Counted from the first letter of the stretch, positions 1 through 9,395 are shown. The stretch is DNA of 64,000 nt from Microbispora amethystogenes (GCF_016863015.1 NZ_BOOB01000019.1:62001-126000); one strand, 5' to 3'. Numbers and translations: made by a program. The notes: generated by a model from the sequence alone, not told the origin.

Positions 1-363
1 GCTCACGTCGTCGGAACTGGCCGTGCCCAGCGGCACCACGGCCAGCCGGCTCGCCGCCACCGCTGTGCCGGCGGGCCGCCGTACGGGCTCCGGCGTCGCC
101 GCCGGTCCGGCTCCCGCGAGGAGCACGGCCGCGCCGACGGCCAGCGCCGCCGCGCCCGCCAGTCCCGCCAGGAGGGGCCGGGGTCGCGTACGGAACGCAC
201 GCCGGGTGAGGGACGTCCTGTGCTCGTCGTTGACGATCTCTGCCATGAAGTGCTCCCTGAGGATCCGGAGACGGTCGGCGTCGAGATTCGAAGTCGCGGG
301 CACCGGGAGCTCGTCCCTCCGGTCCGCCGGCTGGTCGGTGCCGCGGTGCTGGTGCGCGTTCAT
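1..363 (-). CDS. CU044_5270-type membrane protein, N-terminal part (runs off the window)
   Basis: Only 121 codons are visible, read leftwards from the ATG ending at 363; the rest lies outside the window. The first 60 or so residues are polar, then comes a basic patch (RRAFRTRPRP) and one hydrophobic stretch of about 20 residues near positions 63-85, followed by a Pro/Ala/Thr-rich part. That is an N-in single-pass topology. The ATG overlaps the stop of the upstream sigma-factor gene (ATGA), so the two are translationally coupled. In Streptosporangiales, CU044_5270 family proteins commonly follow ECF sigma genes and are presumed to act as membrane-bound partners or anti-sigma factors. The family call rests on this context and the N-terminal layout; the external domain cannot be checked. 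Confidence 0.7.
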   Translation of the reverse strand, partial: MNAHQHRGTDQPADRRDELPVPATSNLDADRLRILREHFMAEIVNDEHRTSLTRRAFRTRPRPLLAGLAGAAALAVGAAVLLAGAGPAATPEPVRRPAGTAVAASRLAVVPLGTASSDDVS

Positions 364-998
364 CGGATCGTCTCCTGTGTCGACCGGGCCGTCTGGAGAC
401 GGCTCACCAGGTGCTGTCCGCCGGGCAGGGGCCGTTCGGGTTTCGCACGCGTCTTTTTCAGTTCCTCGTCGGTCAGCTTGGTGAGGCGGGTACGCGCGCG
501 GGAGAGGCGAGAGCGCACCGTGCCCTCGGGAACGCCCAGCGCCTCGGCCGCGGCGGCATGGCTCAGCCCGGCCCAGACACACAGCGTGAAGACCTCACGG
601 TCGGCCCGGCGCAGCCTCGCCAGGGCCGCCCGTACGGCATGCAGCTTCTCGGCGTCGCCCATCCGATCGACCGTCTCGTCGGCGAAGTCGGTCACGACCT
701 GTCGCGGAGGCAGCCTCGCCAGCGCCTCGCGGTGCCGCCGGGCGGCGCGGGCCACGTTGCGGTGGACATTGGTGGCGATCCCCAGCAGCCAGGGCAGCAG
801 GCTGTCCCCCTCCGGGCGCAGCCGGTGACGCCCCTGCCAGGCCTCCAGGAACGTCACCGACACCACCTCTTCGGCGACCTGCGGGTTCCCCGACAACCTC
901 AGGGCGTGCCGATAGACGGCCTGGGCTTCCCGGTCGAACAGCTCACCGAAAGCCGCGGGGTCGCCCTGCCGCACTCTCTGGCGCAATGAATGGTCCAC
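360..998 (-). CDS. ECF-type RNA polymerase sigma factor
   Basis: A 212-residue sigma-70 family protein with only regions 2 and 4. Region 2 starts at about residue 10 (DPAAFGELFDREAQAVYRHA) and ends with the acidic and aromatic EEVVSVTFLEAW motif. Region 4 has the helix-turn-helix LGVPEGTVRSRLSRAR near residue 160. It would recruit RNA polymerase to a small regulon. The GTG at 998 is preferred because region 2 begins directly after it; an upstream start at 1109 would add 37 residues with no family resemblance and would use the whole divergent promoter region. The next gene overlaps by ATGA and is the probable membrane partner. A short basic C-terminal tail follows region 4. The intergenic gap 999-1117 must hold the promoters of this gene and the divergent P-loop gene. 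Confidence 0.88.
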   Translation of the reverse strand: MDHSLRQRVRQGDPAAFGELFDREAQAVYRHALRLSGNPQVAEEVVSVTFLEAWQGRHRLRPEGDSLLPWLLGIATNVHRNVARAARRHREALARLPPRQVVTDFADETVDRMGDAEKLHAVRAALARLRRADREVFTLCVWAGLSHAAAAEALGVPEGTVRSRLSRARTRLTKLTDEELKKTRAKPERPLPGGQHLVSRLQTARSTQETIR

Positions 999-1117
999 AC
1001 AGCGTCCTATCCGCCATCCGCCGTCCGTTCGAGTGATCCGGCTCACACCAGTGCGCCACGGCTCTCGGTGTCCGTTCCCAGGGCCCGGCACAGCCGCACG
1101 ACGTAGCATCGGGCTCC

Positions 1118-1639
1118 GTGATCGTATGGCTCAACGGCACCCACGGCGCGGGCAAGACGACGACCGCTGCCCTCGTACAGCCACTGATCCCGGACTCACG
1201 GGTGTTCGACGCCGAGAAGGTGGGCGAGACGCTCATGGACATCACGCCGGGGCTGCCGGCGACCGACAACTTCCAGCACTGGCCGCCGTGGCGGCCACTC
1301 GTGGTCGAGACCGCCCGCCGCGTACTCGACTACGCCGGCGGCACTCTGGTGATGCCCATGACCGTCCTGGTCGAGCAGTACTGGCGCGAGATCAGCACGG
1401 GCCTCACCCGGCATGCCATCCCGGTACGGCACTTCGTCCTCCACGCCGACCAAGACACCCTCCGCAGGCGCATCGAGGGGGACACTCTTCTCGGCCCCTC
1501 GCCCTTCCGTCTCAGATACCTCGAGCCCTACGCCGAGGCGGCCCGCGCGTGGCTACACGACGAGGCCGAGGTCGTCGACACCACACACCTGACACCCGCC
1601 CAGGCAGCACTGCAGATCGCAGAGGCCGTCAAAAGTTGA
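1118..1639 (+). CDS. Small P-loop ATPase/kinase-like protein (TmrB/AAA type)
   Basis: A 173-residue cytosolic protein. The Walker A motif GTHGAGKT lies at residues 7-14, almost at the N terminus, and a late basic segment (DQDTLRRRIEGD) resembles the LID arginine region of nucleotide kinases and TmrB-like proteins. TmrB relatives give resistance to tunicamycin in bacilli by sequestering it, and other members phosphorylate small molecules such as antibiotics; the substrate here is unknown. It starts with GTG at 1118 and is divergent from the sigma-factor gene, with about 120 bp between them. No partner gene follows, because the next gene is a pseudogene. The fold assignment is confident; any resistance role is only a possibility. 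Confidence 0.72.
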   Translation: MIVWLNGTHGAGKTTTAALVQPLIPDSRVFDAEKVGETLMDITPGLPATDNFQHWPPWRPLVVETARRVLDYAGGTLVMPMTVLVEQYWREISTGLTRHAIPVRHFVLHADQDTLRRRIEGDTLLGPSPFRLRYLEPYAEAARAWLHDEAEVVDTTHLTPAQAALQIAEAVKS

Positions 1640-1733
1640 GGTTCGCCCCCACGCGGAAACCGTGCAAGCCGTAGGCGGTTGCATCGCCCGGCCGCAGCGG
1701 CGGCTGCTGGTCGGCCCCGCCTAGGGTGGGCGC

Positions 1734-2944
1734 ATGGCCGAACGGCGTCCCCTGATCACGCGCAGGCTGCGACCGGGACACTGGGTCGCCGTCGACGCGT
1801 TGGCGGCCGTTGCCCTCGCCGCCGGATTCTCGGTGGCGGCGGTGCTGGCGCCGGAGTCCGCCGGAGTGCCGCCGTATGCGGCTGTGCCCATGATCGCGCT
1901 GGCCTGCCTGCCGCTGGCAGGGCGGCGCCGGTGGCCGGTGCTGGTCTGGGCGCTGGTTCTGGTGGCGGCGGTGTTCGCGCCGTTCGCCGGGTGGGAGGAG
2001 GCGGTCGCGCTGCACGCGGTGGCGCTCCTGGAAGCGCGCCGGACGGTGGTAGCGGCGCTGACGGCCACGCTGGCGGTGACCGCCGCCGGTGCCGCGATCG
2101 GCTCGCCCTCGTAGATGGAGGCGGTGTCGGCGTGCGGATTCGCCTGGCGGGTGCTCGGACTGGCATGGACGATCGGGCTCGCCGTACGGGAGCAGCGCGC
2201 GCGTACGCCGCGCAGGCCGTCGCACGGTCGGCGCAGGTCGCGGCCACGGCGGAACGGCTGCGCATGGCTCGTGACGTGCACGACGTCGTCGCCCACAGCA
2301 TGAGCCTGATTTCCATGCGGGCCGGCATCGCCAACCACGTCGCCACCACGCACCCCGAGGAGACGGGCGAGGCCTTGTCGATCATCGAGGAGACAAGCCG
2401 GAAGGCGCAGGGGGACCTGCGCCGCCTCCTCGGTCTGCTCCGCGACGCCTCCGGGGACCAGGACGGCCCGCCGTACACGCTGGACTCCCTGCGCGAGCTG
2501 GTCGCGGCGATTCCGGTCGGCGACCTCTGCGGGACCGGAGCCCGGAGGCGGCTTCGCCGTTCGCGCAAGTCTGCTGTTGCCGGGCGGTTCCGGGGAGGAC
2601 GACCGGGCGACCCGCTGGAGGCATTGCGCATTGTGGGGGAGGGACAGGCGCTGCTGGCCCCGTCGGTCACCACGCGGCTGATCGGGGAGTTCGCCCGGCG
2701 CGAGCCCACCGGAACCCCGGCCCGGCTGGCGGCGGGGCTGACCCGGCTGTCCAGCCGGGAGCGGGAGGTGCTCGTGCTGGTGGCTCGAGGGTTGACCAAC
2801 CCGCAGATCGCCGAGCGACTCGGCATCGGGCCGGCCACGGTCAAGACACATATCCGCAGCCTGCTGGCCAAGCTCGCCGTGCACGATCGGGCGCAACTCG
2901 TCATCGCCGCCTACGAGGGCGGCGTTGTCACGGCCGGCGGGTAG
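1734..2944 (+). pseudogene. Collapsed two-component system: histidine kinase front end joined to a LuxR response-regulator tail
   Basis: Three reading-frame pieces together give a damaged gene. Frame A (1734-2111) encodes an N-terminal membrane domain with four to five hydrophobic segments and ends at a TAG at 2112. The same frame continues after the TAG (GLAVREQRA) to about 2205, where an apparent 2-bp insertion shifts into frame B. Frame B gives the HisKA_3 dimerisation helix with the phospho-accepting His (RMARDVHDVVAHSMSL). After about residue 80 of this piece the kinase stops: no HATPase domain follows. The frame runs instead into the end of a NarL-type receiver (EALRIVGEGQALLAPSV) and a complete LuxR HTH (LTNPQIAERLGIGPATVKTH). 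The kinase ATP domain and the receiver with its Asp are missing, which suggests a deletion of more than 1 kb across a former kinase-regulator pair. Confidence 0.8.
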
Positions 2945-2950
2945 GCGCCG

Positions 2951-3831
2951 TCAGCGGCGGTAGGAGACCTCGGGGAAGGCGGCTGACGGGCCCCGCAGCA
3001 ACGCCTGCGGACGGCCGCGCAAGTGCTGCTCGAAGAAGGCCGGCGGGTAGGCGCGCTGGAAGGCCAGCGCCCGCTCGGCCGGGATCGTGCCGACGACCTC
3101 CTCGAGCTGCTCCTTTCCCAGCCCCAGCGGCTCGGCCGACATGGGGATGAGCAGGACGTCGTCGCCGAAGGAGTTGTGCGCCGCCCCTTTGAGCGTCACG
3201 TTGAGCCGCCAGCCCCGCAATCCGTCCCAGAAGGTGCGCAGCGTCGGATTGGTCGCCATGCCGCCCTTCCCATCGGTGTCGACCACCATGTACGGCCGGT
3301 CGAGGCCGGACTGCGCGACCTTGCCGAAGACGGCGCCATCCAGGCCCAGCCCGGCCTTGATGCGCGGGTCGGCGTACATGGCGGAGGAGGTGGCCGCGCC
3401 GCCGAGCGAATGCCCGAACATTCCGATCCGCGCGAGGTCGAAGAGCGGCTTCCCGTTACGGCCGGGCAGCTTCTCCTCCAGGGAAGGCAGGCTGTCCAGG
3501 ACGAAGCGCACGTCGGCCACCCGGACGTCGACTGCCTTGGCGAAGTCGGTCAGCTCGGCGCCCGCCTCTACTCGGCCGCCGGGGAACTCCACCACCGCCG
3601 CGTCGTAGGGGTGATCGACGGTGACCACCGCGTACCCCCGGCTGGCCAGCTCCTCGACGACGCCGGTCCCGTACGCGCGCGAGGCGTTGGCGCCCGGCGA
3701 GTACAGGACGACCGGCATCTCCCCAGCGGATGCGGGCCCGTCGGCTTCGGGACCGTCAGGCGCTGCGGTGGGATGGAGCCACATCCGGCCAGCATGAGGG
3801 CCAGGGCGGTGATGAGGAGTGTCCGTTTCAC
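2951..3831 (-). pseudogene. Decayed secreted lipase/alpha-beta hydrolase (lipoprotein type)
   Basis: Reading from the GTG at 3831, the first frame gives a lipoprotein signal (VKRTLLITALALMLAGCG, lipobox LAGC) and the start of a mature protein that matches its intact neighbour (VPKPTGPHPLG against LPQPTGPREIG). The next residues are out of frame: the hydrolase body (PVVLYSPGANASRA) continues in another frame from about 3740 to 2951. The neighbour has about 90 residues between these points that are missing here, so an internal deletion plus frameshift occurred. The body keeps the nucleophile elbow GHSLGG, a late His (KGAAHNSF) and the family C terminus. An internal ATG at 3784 could still give a 277-residue unsecreted product. 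Paralogue of the gene at 4008-5192. Confidence 0.72.
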
Positions 3832-4007
3832 CCCATTGACGATGCCGGTCGTGTACGGCTGCCGCCTCTGGCGTGGGGAGGATCTCCGGCTCAACCCAGG
3901 AGGGTAAAGCTCGACGACAATCGTTTTTGGGGATGATGCTTATTGCGCCGGCCTCTACTTACGAGGTGCCACTTTGTGGATCCGAACCCCGTACGAGCCC
4001 GGGCGCC

Positions 4008-5192
4008 CTAACGGGCGATCACCTGCACCTCGGGAAACCGCGAGGAACGTCTGTCGAGCAGGTTGCCTTTGTGCCGTAGATGGAGATCGAAGAAGGCCAT
4101 GGTGTAGGCGCGGGTGACGGCCACGGAACGCGCCGCCGACAGTGTCCCGTTTATCGCTCGCAACTGCTCCTTTGACAGGCCGATCACCGGGCCCGCCTGC
4201 TCGTACAGCAGCGGCAGGTCGGTATAGGAATTGTGCTTGGCCCCCTTGGTCTTCACGTGCAGCCGCCAGCCCTTCAGCCGGGACCAGAATGCCTTCTGCC
4301 CGGGGATGGGCTTGTCGAAGATCTCGGCCTCCATGAGCATGTACGGCTTTGCCAACCCTTTGGCGGCCACCTTGCCGAGGGCGGGTCCGTCCAGGTTGAG
4401 AACCGCCTTGACCCGCCGATCCTCCAGCATCGTCGCGGCGGCCGTCGCGCCTCCCGCGGAATGGCCGAACATGCCGACCCTGCTCAGGTCGAACGCGCCA
4501 CGCAGCCCCTCCGGCAGCTTCCGGCCTTCAGCATCAGGGTTCCGCCCCTTGTTCAGCTCCTTGAGCCGGTCCAGCACGAAGCGCGTGTCAGCCACCCGCA
4601 CCTTGATCTCTTCGGCCTTCTCGTCCAGCCGGCTCACCGGGACCGGCTTCAGGACACGGTCGGTGACCGTGCCGTCGGGGAACTCCACCTCGCCGGCATC
4701 GCCCGGATGATCGATCGTGACCACCATGTAGCCCCAGCTGGCCAGTTCTTCGACCGTGGTGGTGTTCATGGAACGGTCGGCGCCGTTGCCGGGCGAGAAC
4801 AGTACGACGGGCAGCCCTCGGCCCGCCACACGGGCCCCTTCGCGGCCATGGGTCGAAGGCAGGCTGACAGCCGCAGGCGAGAGGCTGTTGTCGCGATAGA
4901 AGGCCTCGGCGGCGCGAGGCGGCAGCCAAGGTGCGGCGGGGTGGCCGTCCGGACGACGCGTGGGGTACCACAGGCTGATCATCAGCTCACGCCGGTCATG
5001 TGCCTTGATCCACGGGTCGGCCCTGGAGCCGTCACGCAGGTGCAGCGCGACAGTGCCGATCTCGCGTGGACCTGTCGGCTGGGGCAGGGCCACAGTGACG
5101 GGCTTTGACGCGGCCTGTACGGCGGGCCCGGTGAGCAGAAGGCCGACCGTCACGGCAGAGGCCACGCCCCCTCTGAGCAGTGCGCAATTCAT
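4008..5192 (-). CDS. Secreted alpha/beta hydrolase (PAF-acetylhydrolase/lipase-like)
   Basis: A 394-residue protein with a cleavable signal peptide (about residues 1-27, ending AVQA) and a PAF-AH-like hydrolase domain. The nucleophile elbow GMFGHSAGG is near residue 240, the strand-and-oxyanion region is PVVLFSPGNG, and a late histidine sits in KGAKHNSY. An Asp in VVTIDHPGD is conserved in the decayed paralogue next door. Members hydrolyse short-chain esters such as platelet-activating-factor analogues or polyesters; the substrate here is unknown. The ATG at 5192 is chosen because it places the signal peptide at the N terminus; frames extending to 5369 add an unrelated leader. It faces the divergent histidine-kinase gene at 5376, with 183 bp between. 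Confidence 0.82.
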   Translation of the reverse strand: MNCALLRGGVASAVTVGLLLTGPAVQAASKPVTVALPQPTGPREIGTVALHLRDGSRADPWIKAHDRRELMISLWYPTRRPDGHPAAPWLPPRAAEAFYRDNSLSPAAVSLPSTHGREGARVAGRGLPVVLFSPGNGADRSMNTTTVEELASWGYMVVTIDHPGDAGEVEFPDGTVTDRVLKPVPVSRLDEKAEEIKVRVADTRFVLDRLKELNKGRNPDAEGRKLPEGLRGAFDLSRVGMFGHSAGGATAAATMLEDRRVKAVLNLDGPALGKVAAKGLAKPYMLMEAEIFDKPIPGQKAFWSRLKGWRLHVKTKGAKHNSYTDLPLLYEQAGPVIGLSKEQLRAINGTLSAARSVAVTRAYTMAFFDLHLRHKGNLLDRRSSRFPEVQVIAR

Positions 5193-5375
5193 AACGGCCA
5201 CGCTAGGGAGGCTCGCTGTCCGGAAACTCCCCACCGGAGATGATTTCGGCACTCGTACGAATGAAGGAAGCACCCGTCCACCCGGAGGGGAGGTCAAGGC
5301 CAACTTGAGCTTGACACTGAGGGCACTCCCCGCTAGGCCCTGCCACCCCCGCCGCGACGCGGAGACCATCGCACT

Positions 5376-7409
5376 GTGCTGTCACGTACGGAATCACTAG
5401 GCTTGCTCGGCGTGCTGTCGGGCTGGCTGTGGTGGGTTGTGCCGCTCATCGTGACCGTGGCGCTGTACGGCCTGGCCCTGCGGCGGACGGCAGGGGTGGC
5501 CGCCGGGGGCGTCGTGGTCGCGTTGGTGCTGACCGCGGGGACGGCGAGCGCCCTGGGGGAGTCGCCCAGGTCCGTCACCGGCGTGACCCTGCTGGCCGCC
5601 GGACTCGCCGCGGTTACCTGGGCCCTGGGCAGGGCGCGGCGGCGCGGCCGGGCGACACGCCGGGCCGTGGCCGTCTTCCGCGCGGCCGCGCCCGATGTGC
5701 CGGGCGTGGCCGCCGAGGCCGAGCGGCACCGGATCGCCGCCGAACTTCACGACACCGCCGCCCACAGACTCACCGGCATCGCGGTCGGTGCCGCCTCCGC
5801 CTTGCGTCTCGCCGACCCTGCTCTCGTGGCGGAGGCGGCCCGGTACGCCGCCGAGACCGGCCGCCTGGCCACCCGGGAACTGGAGCGGCTGACCACCAGC
5901 GGCACCGGTAGCGGCATCGGTAGCGGCTCGGCCGATCTCGCCGACGTGGACGCGCTGGCCGCCACATGGCCAGAGCCGCGTCTCACCTACGTCAGAACAG
6001 CCGGGAGCGCCCCGTCTGAGATCGCCGCCGTCGCGTACCGGGTGGTTCGCGAGGCGCTGACCAACGCCCTGCGATACGCGCCGGGAGGCGCCGTACGGGT
6101 CGGCGTCGACCGTGAACCCGGCCGCCTGGTCGTCACGGTCGTCAACGATCCTGGCGAGCCTGTCGTGGACAACGCGGACGTGGCACGCGGGATGGGCGGT
6201 GGATACGGGCTCGCCGGGCTCAGGACGGCGGTGGCCGCTTGCGGAGGGTTCCTGTCCGCGGGCCCGGATGACCGGGGATGGGCCGTGCACGCCGAATTCC
6301 CGCTCACCTCTGACGAGGGCCCGGCGTCGACGTCGTACGAGTGGCGTGGCCGGCAGGCGTCGGACGCCGCGCTTGCGATCCTCGCGGTGGCGCTGTCCAT
6401 CGGTACGAGCCTGTTGACGACCGACACGCCGGAGAGTCTCCCCGGAGAGGCCGCCCTGCTGGTGCCGCTCTTCTTCGCGCACGCCCTGCCGCTCGGCCTG
6501 CGCAGGCGGGCGCCGCTTTTCAGCCTGGCGGCGGCGTTGTCGGTCTATCCGGTCCTGCTCGGCGCCGGACTCCTCGGCTGGACGAAGCAGCCCGCAGGGG
6601 ACGTGTTCCTGTGGTGCCTGTGGGTTGAGCTGGCGCTGCTCTACGCGCTGGGCGCGTACGGCCCTCGCGCACGCCGGCGGTGGGGGGCTCTCGCCACGGC
6701 GGCTGTGGGGGCGACAGGCGGGCTTGCTCTGGCGTGCGGGCCGGGGATCGTGGGAGACCGGGCAGCCGCGTGGGCGGTGCTGGCCCTGGGCGTCTCGGTC
6801 CCGTCGGCGGTGGCGTGGGGGCTCGGCCTGGCGGTGGGGTCAAGGCGTGCGCGGCGCCATGCGGCCGTGGCCTGGGAGCGGGATCTGCTCGGCCGCGAGA
6901 CGGCGACGGTCGTGCTGGCGGAGCGGAACCGGCTGGCCGCGGGCCTGCGCCGTTCGGCCCTGCGACATGCCAGGGCCATCGTGGTCGCGGCGGACGCGGG
7001 GCGGTTGGACACCGTGCTGGCCGAGGCCAGGGCCGGGCTGGCCGCGCTCAGGGAGTCGCTCGGCGAACTGCGTCGCCAGAGCGGCGACGACCCGCCCCCG
7101 ACCATCGCCGGAATCGCCCTGCTCGCCGTGCGGCACCAGGGCACCGTCCGGTACGCCGGAGCCCGCCGCGAAGCGTCCCCCAGCGTGGAGGTCGCCGCGT
7201 TCAGGGTGGCCGAGTTGATGCTGCGCGGCGGCACACGGGATGAGCGGGTGATCACCGTGGCCTGCCGCGCCGACGGCGTCGCGGTCTCGGGGCCTTCCGC
7301 CACGAGCGAGGATCGGCGGGTTCGGGCGCTGGCCGACGCGGCCGGAGGTAGCGTCTCGGACGCCGGGGACGGGATGGTGAGGGTGTGGCTTCCGGAGGTG
7401 CTCCCTTGA
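5376..7409 (+). CDS. Double NarL-type sensor histidine kinase: active first half, degenerate second half
   Basis: A 677-residue membrane protein built as an internal duplication. The first half has about four hydrophobic segments in residues 10-85, a HisKA_3 motif with the phospho-accepting His (RIAAELHDTAAHRL) and an HATPase N-box (REALTNALRYAPGG) with a GGGYGLAGL glycine loop. The second half, from about residue 330, repeats the plan: several hydrophobic segments, then a DHp-like helix where the ELHD motif has become GLRR, and an ATPase remnant with no N-box (ELMLRGGTRDE). The second half should therefore not autophosphorylate and may serve as a sensor or dimerisation module. Overlaps the response regulator gene by TTGA, so both form one operon. 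The GTG at 5376 is the plausible start. Ligand unknown. Confidence 0.85.
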   Translation: MLSRTESLGLLGVLSGWLWWVVPLIVTVALYGLALRRTAGVAAGGVVVALVLTAGTASALGESPRSVTGVTLLAAGLAAVTWALGRARRRGRATRRAVAVFRAAAPDVPGVAAEAERHRIAAELHDTAAHRLTGIAVGAASALRLADPALVAEAARYAAETGRLATRELERLTTSGTGSGIGSGSADLADVDALAATWPEPRLTYVRTAGSAPSEIAAVAYRVVREALTNALRYAPGGAVRVGVDREPGRLVVTVVNDPGEPVVDNADVARGMGGGYGLAGLRTAVAACGGFLSAGPDDRGWAVHAEFPLTSDEGPASTSYEWRGRQASDAALAILAVALSIGTSLLTTDTPESLPGEAALLVPLFFAHALPLGLRRRAPLFSLAAALSVYPVLLGAGLLGWTKQPAGDVFLWCLWVELALLYALGAYGPRARRRWGALATAAVGATGGLALACGPGIVGDRAAAWAVLALGVSVPSAVAWGLGLAVGSRRARRHAAVAWERDLLGRETATVVLAERNRLAAGLRRSALRHARAIVVAADAGRLDTVLAEARAGLAALRESLGELRRQSGDDPPPTIAGIALLAVRHQGTVRYAGARREASPSVEVAAFRVAELMLRGGTRDERVITVACRADGVAVSGPSATSEDRRVRALADAAGGSVSDAGDGMVRVWLPEVLP

Positions 7410-8059
7410 TCAGGGTGACGGTCGCCGATGACCAGGCGGTGGTGCGGGCGGGCATCGCGGCGGTCCTGGACGCCGAACCCGATCTGAGCGTCGTGGGCCA
7501 GGCCGCGGACGGCGAGGCCGCCGTGGCGCTGGCTGTCTCGCTGCGGCCCGATGTGGCCCTCATGGACATCCGGATGCCGGGCCTGGACGGGTTGCGGGCG
7601 ACCGCTCGGATCGGAGCAGAAGCGCCGGGCACGCGGGTGGTGGTGCTGACGACATTCGGCCTCGACGAGTACGTGTTCTCGGCGCTGAGGGCCGGCGCCG
7701 GCGGATTCCTGCTCAAGGATGCCGAACCGGAGAGAGTCGCCGACGCGGTCCGGGTGGTGGCCTCGGGAGACGCCCTCCTCGATCCGGGGGTCACCCGGCG
7801 CCTCATCGATCGGTTCGCGTCCGAGCCGGAACCTCGTGACGCCGCCGTCCTCGGCACGCTCACCCGGCGCGAGACCGAGGTGCTGACGCACGTCGCCCGC
7901 GGTCTCACCAACGCCGAGATCGGCGAGGTTCTCCGGATCAGCCCCTCGACCGTCAAGGACCACGTCGCGGTGATCCTCGCCAAGCTCGGCGTCCGCGACC
8001 GCCTCCAGGCGACCATCACGGCATACGAGACCGGCCTGATCCTCCCGGGCAGGCGCTGA
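7406..8059 (+). CDS. NarL/LuxR-family response regulator
   Basis: A 217-residue regulator with an N-terminal receiver and a C-terminal LuxR HTH. The receiver has the acidic pair VADDQ, the phospho-acceptor Asp at about residue 54 (LMDIRMPG), a Thr in VVVLTTFG and the Lys in FLLKDAEP. The HTH is LTNAEIGEVLRISPSTVKDH. The TTG at 7406 is taken as start because it overlaps the kinase stop (TTGA) and has GGAGG at 7393-7397 with 8-nt spacing; a GTG at 7385 in the same frame would add seven residues and lies on the wrong side of that SD. It is the cognate partner of the upstream double kinase and probably activates or represses nearby genes. A GC-rich palindrome follows the stop directly. Confidence 0.9.
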   Translation: MIRVTVADDQAVVRAGIAAVLDAEPDLSVVGQAADGEAAVALAVSLRPDVALMDIRMPGLDGLRATARIGAEAPGTRVVVLTTFGLDEYVFSALRAGAGGFLLKDAEPERVADAVRVVASGDALLDPGVTRRLIDRFASEPEPRDAAVLGTLTRRETEVLTHVARGLTNAEIGEVLRISPSTVKDHVAVILAKLGVRDRLQATITAYETGLILPGRR

Positions 8060-8077
8060 CCCCGCCGTACGGCGGGG
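8060..8077. terminator. Palindrome after the response regulator
   Basis: An 18-base perfect palindrome centred on GTAC (CCCCGCCG/CGGCGGGG) directly after the stop codon. Strong stem but no T-tract, so it could be a weak terminator or an mRNA stabiliser. Confidence 0.45.
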
Positions 8078-8135
8078 GTGACGACGGTTCCACGGGAGGA
8101 GGTCGACGCGGGTTCGGCTTCCTAGCGTGGCTCGC

Positions 8136-9395
8136 ATGAGATCCAAACTGTTGTCCGGCGGCGCGTTGTCGCTCGCCGGGGTGATCGCGGCCGCCGTGGC
8201 CGGGATGGTGGCCTTCGTCGGGACGGCCGCCGCCGTCCCGGCCGTGATGGTGTTCTCCGCGGCCGGCCTCGTCGCGGCGGCGGGAACCGCCTGGGTGTTC
8301 GGGCGGGCCGCGACCAGGCGGTTCGGCAGCCCGCGGGCGCTGTGGCCGTACGTCGCCGGCGTCGTGCTCGTGACGGCCGGGCCCGCGGCCCTCACGGCGA
8401 TGCGCCCCTTCCCCGTGCCGCCGACGGCCGCGGCCCCGCCCGGCGTCTCCCACTGGGACCTGCCCACCGGATCCCGCATCGACTACGTGAAGATCGCCGC
8501 GTCCGGTAGGCCGCGCCCAACGCCCGTGATCTTCCTGCACGGCGGCCCCGGGACCCCCGGAAAGGGCGTACCGGAGGGCGGGCGGGAGCTGGCCGCGGCC
8601 GGTTTCGACGTTTACGCCTATGACCAGGTCGGCGCCGGCCGCTCCACCCGGCTGGCCGACGTGAGCGGCTACACCGTCGCCCGGCACGTCGCCGATCTGG
8701 AGGCGATCCGTCGCGCGATACACGCCGAGAAGGTCATCCTCGTGGGCAGGTCATGGGGCGGGACCCTGTCGGCGGCGTACATGGCCGCCTATCCCAGCCA
8801 CGTCGCCAAAACCGTGCTCACCTCACCGGGCGCGATCTGGGAACCGGCCTTCCCCGGTGGACCGGGGAGTCCCTGGGACCGTCTCCCCCCGGCCCAGGCC
8901 GAACGCGCCGACGAGCTGACCTCCAATCCCCGGTTCCTCCTCCAAGCGCTCCTGCTCCAGGTCAACCCGGCTGCCGCGCACGCACTCGTGCCCGACGCCG
9001 AGGCCGACGCGTACTTCCGCGAATTGCTGATCACCGCCAAGGACGCCACCGGATGCCCCGGAAGCCCGCCCGCCCCCGTCCACGACAACCCGCCCGGCTT
9101 CTACACCAATCAGATGACGTCCGCCGACGCCGCCACCGTCCCCGACCCGCGTCCGAAGCTGCGGACCGTCCATGTGCCCACGCTCATCGTGCGTGGCGAG
9201 TGCGACTACCTGAAATGGACGGTCACCTACGAGTACCGGCGCACGCTTCCCGAGTCGACCCTCGTCTACGTGCGCGGCGCGGGGCATTCGATCGCCAACG
9301 GCCGCCCTGACCTCTACCGCGATCTGCTCATGACGTTCCTTCTCGACCGCCCGCTGCCCCTCCCGCCGGTCACGTCGGCGGACGAACCCGCCTGA
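8136..9395 (+). CDS. Membrane-anchored alpha/beta hydrolase (prolyl-aminopeptidase-like)
   Basis: A 419-residue protein. Residues 1-90 form about three hydrophobic segments, then an alpha/beta-hydrolase domain begins near residue 128. It has the oxyanion segment FLHGGPGTPGKG, the nucleophile Ser at about 206 in VGRSWGGT, an acid in RGECDYLKW and a His in GAGHSIANG. HGGPG with GxSWGG is characteristic of proline iminopeptidases and related amidases and esterases, so N-terminal proline cleavage is possible, but the membrane domain is unusual for that family. The ATG at 8136 is favoured; a GTG at 8127 adds three residues. Substrate unknown. The gene ends 76 bp before the left end of an insertion sequence. 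Confidence 0.8.
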   Translation: MRSKLLSGGALSLAGVIAAAVAGMVAFVGTAAAVPAVMVFSAAGLVAAAGTAWVFGRAATRRFGSPRALWPYVAGVVLVTAGPAALTAMRPFPVPPTAAAPPGVSHWDLPTGSRIDYVKIAASGRPRPTPVIFLHGGPGTPGKGVPEGGRELAAAGFDVYAYDQVGAGRSTRLADVSGYTVARHVADLEAIRRAIHAEKVILVGRSWGGTLSAAYMAAYPSHVAKTVLTSPGAIWEPAFPGGPGSPWDRLPPAQAERADELTSNPRFLLQALLLQVNPAAAHALVPDAEADAYFRELLITAKDATGCPGSPPAPVHDNPPGFYTNQMTSADAATVPDPRPKLRTVHVPTLIVRGECDYLKWTVTYEYRRTLPESTLVYVRGAGHSIANGRPDLYRDLLMTFLLDRPLPLPPVTSADEPA

